Part shown: one piece after another, positions 24,854 through 27,011 of the stretch
How the letters are laid out: every line of letters begins with the position of its first letter
Numbering within the stretch: the first letter of the stretch is position 1
Assembly (NCBI GenBank): GCA_964293155.1
Contig: CAXYYA010000043.1
Coordinates: 1-27,011 of the forward strand
From: JAQVEB01 sp028698105
Lineage (GTDB): Bacteria; Bacteroidota; Bacteroidia; Bacteroidales; Dysgonomonadaceae
Direction of reading: 5' to 3'
DNA: 27,011 nt
Made by a program: the position numbers and the translations under genes
Notes under the pieces: generated by a model
What the model saw: the letters and a program-made list of their open reading frames with translations, nothing else
Databases searched by the model: none
What the model was told of the DNA's origin: nothing

Positions 24854-25735
24854 ATGAAAAAAATTACATATCTACTTCTTATTTCGACGATTGTCTTTGC
24901 TGGTTGTAAAACGGAGCAGAAAAACGACAATGTACTTTCGGTAACCATTGAACCGCAACGTTTTTTCCTGGAAAAGATTGTTGGCGAGGCATATAAAATA
25001 AATGTGATCGTTCCGCCAGGGACAAGTCCGGAAACCTACGAGCCAACGCCGGCCATGATGATGGATTTAGGCAGGAGCAAGATGTATTTTAAAGTGGGAG
25101 CGCTGGGTTTCGAAAATGCCTGGTCGAAAAGCCTGGCTGAGAATAACCCCGATGTAACCGTGGTGGATTGTTCGCGGGATATCGGGCTGATTTATGGCAC
25201 ACACAACCACGATCATGAGGCGGACGACCACGACGCTCACGCCGATCTTCCCGATGCGCACGTGTGGTCTTCCCCAAAAACGGCCGCGATTTTTGCGGAG
25301 AATATGTACAAAGCGCTGGTTTTTTCCGATGCGGAAAACGTGGAAACGTACAAAACCAATTTCGATGCGCTGAAGCAGATAATAAACCAAACCGACAGTT
25401 CGATCACAGCATTACTGAGCGATATTCCCTCACGCAGTTTCATTATTTATCACCCCGCGTTGTCTTATTTTGCCCGCGATTACGGGTTGGAGCAGCATAG
25501 CATTGAGTTCGAGGGAAAAAGTCCGTCGCCGGCGCAAATAAAAGAATTGGTGGATTTGGCAAAACGAGAGGATATTAAAGTTATTTTCGTTCAACAGGGG
25601 TTCGACGCCAAAAATGCCGAAGTGGTAGCCAATGAGATCGGTGCGAAAGTTTACAAAATAAATCCTTTGGCTTACGAGTGGGACAAAGAGTTGATTCGTA
25701 TCGCGAAAATTCTTGCAGGAAAAACCGATGAATAA
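24854..25735 (+). CDS. Zinc/metal ABC transporter substrate-binding lipoprotein (ZnuA-like)
   Basis: This 293-aa cluster-9 (ZnuA/TroA-like) binding protein has a lipoprotein signal with lipobox AGC (Cys18). Metal-site landmarks follow in order: PPGTSPETYEPTP (His of the usual PxHxYEP replaced by Thr here), a His/Asp-rich loop at about 117-129 (THNHDHEADDHDAHAD), DAHVWSSP with His136, YHPALSYFARDYGL, and SPAQIKEL. The charged loop is typical of zinc-binding members. The start at 24854 is fixed by the signal sequence. The ATPase gene overlaps its end by 8 nt. No permease gene directly follows. Confidence 0.87.
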   Translation: MKKITYLLLISTIVFAGCKTEQKNDNVLSVTIEPQRFFLEKIVGEAYKINVIVPPGTSPETYEPTPAMMMDLGRSKMYFKVGALGFENAWSKSLAENNPDVTVVDCSRDIGLIYGTHNHDHEADDHDAHADLPDAHVWSSPKTAAIFAENMYKALVFSDAENVETYKTNFDALKQIINQTDSSITALLSDIPSRSFIIYHPALSYFARDYGLEQHSIEFEGKSPSPAQIKELVDLAKREDIKVIFVQQGFDAKNAEVVANEIGAKVYKINPLAYEWDKELIRIAKILAGKTDE

Positions 25736-26510
25736 GATCATTGACATACAAAGCCTTTCCGTGGGCTACGAAAACAAACCCGATGTGATCCGCAACGTGA
25801 ACCTCTCGGTTTACGAGAACGATTTTCTGGGGATTATCGGCCCCAACGGCGGTGGGAAAACCACGTTGCTGAAAGCGATCCTCGGTTTGATAAAACCTGC
25901 CGAAGGCAGCATTTCTTTTTTTGATGCCGGACGCAAAGTAAACTCGTTGAATATCGGTTATTTGCCGCAGATAAACCAAATTGACAAGAAATTTCCGATT
26001 TCCGTGCAGGATGTGATCCTTTCGGGATTGACGCCCAAAGGGCGTATCGTGAAACGATATACGCATTCCGATAAGGAATTGGCCCGTTCGGTTGCCGAAA
26101 AAATGGGCGTGGAGGAATTGCTTAGCCGCGCCATCGGCGAGCTTTCGGGTGGGCAGTTGCAGCGCGTGTTGCTGGGACGTGCCATAATAGACAACCCGAA
26201 ATTGATTATTTTAGATGAACCCAACTCGTATGTAGATAAGCTTTTTGAAACGAATTTCTACAAGTTGTTGGGCGAGATCAACAAAAATATTGCCGTTATT
26301 CTCGTTTCTCACGATGTGGGGACAATTATTTCGATGGTAAAGAATATCGCTTGTGTGAACGGCGATTTGCATTATCACGCCGGAGGCGATATTTCATCGG
26401 AATGGTTGCAAATGGCTTATGATTCCTGTCCCATTGAAATCCTTGGGCACGGCGCGTTGCCGCATCGGGTGGTGTTGCAACACGATCATTCCGATCATCA
26501 ACACGACTAG
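25728..26510 (+). CDS. Metal (zinc) ABC transporter ATP-binding protein (ZnuC-like)
   Basis: This 260-aa ABC ATPase has all core motifs: Walker A GPNGGGKTT (38-46), Q-loop region LPQINQ (79-84), signature LSGGQLQ (139-145), Walker B LIILDEP (159-165) and switch His195 in VSHDVG. The C-terminus is His-rich (HDHSDHQHD), as often seen in zinc transporters. The ATG at 25728 overlaps the end of the binding-protein gene, which indicates translational coupling; ATG 25713 is also in frame but overlaps more. It supplies energy for metal import through a permease not encoded next to it in this window. Confidence 0.9.
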   Translation: MNKIIDIQSLSVGYENKPDVIRNVNLSVYENDFLGIIGPNGGGKTTLLKAILGLIKPAEGSISFFDAGRKVNSLNIGYLPQINQIDKKFPISVQDVILSGLTPKGRIVKRYTHSDKELARSVAEKMGVEELLSRAIGELSGGQLQRVLLGRAIIDNPKLIILDEPNSYVDKLFETNFYKLLGEINKNIAVILVSHDVGTIISMVKNIACVNGDLHYHAGGDISSEWLQMAYDSCPIEILGHGALPHRVVLQHDHSDHQHD

Positions 26511-26513
26511 CGC

Positions 26514-26996
26514 ATGGAAGATCCCGTTTACATCATCATTGCCGTTATTTTGTTGATCGTCGGCGCTATCGGAACCGTTGCCCCGGTTATTCCCGGCGTT
26601 CCGCTTAGTTGGGCGGGATTGTTGGTGCTTAAATTCGCACCTTCGGTAGAAGATGAAGTTTCGTGGGTTACCATTGTCATTTTGGGAATTCTCACGCTGG
26701 GTGTTACCATTCTCGATAACGTACTTCCCGTGTGGGGAACAAAGAAGATGGGCGGAAACAAAAAGGTGGTTTGGGGCGCTACCATCGGTCTGTTGATAGG
26801 ATTCTTTCTCGGGCCGTTCGGTATTATTTTCGGCCCGTTTGTGGGTGCGTTGATCGGCGGACTGCTTTCGGGAACGAAATTTATGCACGCGACCAAACAT
26901 GCCACAGGAGCTTTTATCGGCTATATCGCCGGTCTGGTGCTTAAACTGGTAACCGTAGGGTTAATCTTGTTCTTTTTTATGATGGCACTGGTGTGA
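26514..26996 (+). CDS. DUF456 membrane protein
   Basis: This 160-aa very hydrophobic protein has about four to five membrane segments. They lie at residues 4-26 and about 29-36, in the segment ITLGVTILDNVLPVWGTKKMG, in the Gly-rich stretch GLLIGFFLGPFGIIFGPFVG, and at the C-terminus (LVTVGLILFFFMMALV). The Gly-rich small-residue motif and length are typical of DUF456 proteins, whose function is unknown. It starts 3 nt after the ATPase gene, so it is likely cotranscribed with the metal ABC genes. Whether it substitutes for or assists a permease is unknown; nothing in the sequence shows transport activity. Confidence 0.82.
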   Translation: MEDPVYIIIAVILLIVGAIGTVAPVIPGVPLSWAGLLVLKFAPSVEDEVSWVTIVILGILTLGVTILDNVLPVWGTKKMGGNKKVVWGATIGLLIGFFLGPFGIIFGPFVGALIGGLLSGTKFMHATKHATGAFIGYIAGLVLKLVTVGLILFFFMMALV

Positions 26997-27011
26997 AAAA
27001 CAATATAAGTA

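Noticed and set aside
26394..26900. Minus-strand 168-codon open frame at the end of the window
   Set aside because: Antisense to the ATPase C-terminus and the DUF456 gene, both of which are well supported.
1..27011. CRISPR array, prophage or defence island
   Set aside because: No regularly spaced repeats, no integrase, Cas, restriction or toxin-antitoxin-like genes were seen on either strand.

Overview
The window looks like chromosomal DNA from a Bacteroidales bacterium (Bacteroidetes). Three things point there: a FimA/Mfa1-type fimbrial operon introduced by DUF3575 and DUF3868 genes, a Bacteroidetes-style HU-like protein, and repeated use of the Bacteroidetes promoter element TAnnTTTG (around 779, 1754, 16600, 21193 reverse, 23461, 23579, 24790 reverse, 24833). 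The phosphate butyryltransferase/butyrate kinase pair suggests an anaerobic fermenter. A Dysgonomonadaceae/Porphyromonadaceae-like genus is my guess; the species cannot be read from the sequence.

Layout. (1) 18-641, minus: a small HAD-like phosphatase gene split by a ~196-bp MITE-like element with terminal inverted repeats and a TA target duplication. (2) 804-13057, plus: an AraC-type regulator, then a fimbrial locus. It holds a DUF3575 outer-membrane protein, a DUF3868/OmpA-like/TPR protein, a major fimbrillin, a FimB/Mfa2-like anchor, and three larger accessory or tip proteins. The last six genes are tightly packed except around the major subunit, which is flanked by an interspersed repeat upstream and a strong hairpin downstream. 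(3) 13391-13765: an HU-like DNA-binding protein, followed by ~760 bp of hairpins and decayed repeat sequence. (4) 14528-16540: ptb-buk, which converts butyryl-CoA to butyrate with ATP formation, ending in a clear terminator. (5) 16612-17787: a protein with ATP-grasp-like motifs. (6) 17828-21139, minus: a very large outer-membrane protein with three barrel-like regions and a coiled coil, followed by an OmpA-type protein. The large gene carries a 1-nt frameshift just after its signal peptide. (7) 21352-23424: a lipoprotein zinc metallopeptidase. (8) tRNA-Ser(CGA), a small lipoprotein, and an MnmC/MnmD-like tRNA methyltransferase (minus). (9) 24854-26996: a metal (probably zinc) ABC binding lipoprotein and ATPase, then a DUF456 membrane protein. 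No permease gene is seen before the window ends.

Functionally the window is dominated by the cell envelope: fimbriae, outer-membrane/peptidoglycan-linking proteins, lipoproteins and metal uptake. The most unusual items are the MITE-disrupted HAD gene with a reconstructable target site, the frameshifted three-barrel protein with an internal duplication, the two-state hairpin after the major fimbrillin gene, and the TR-A processing-like sites present in all polymerising fimbrial subunits but not seen in the anchor. I did not find a clearly unprecedented defence or mobile system.
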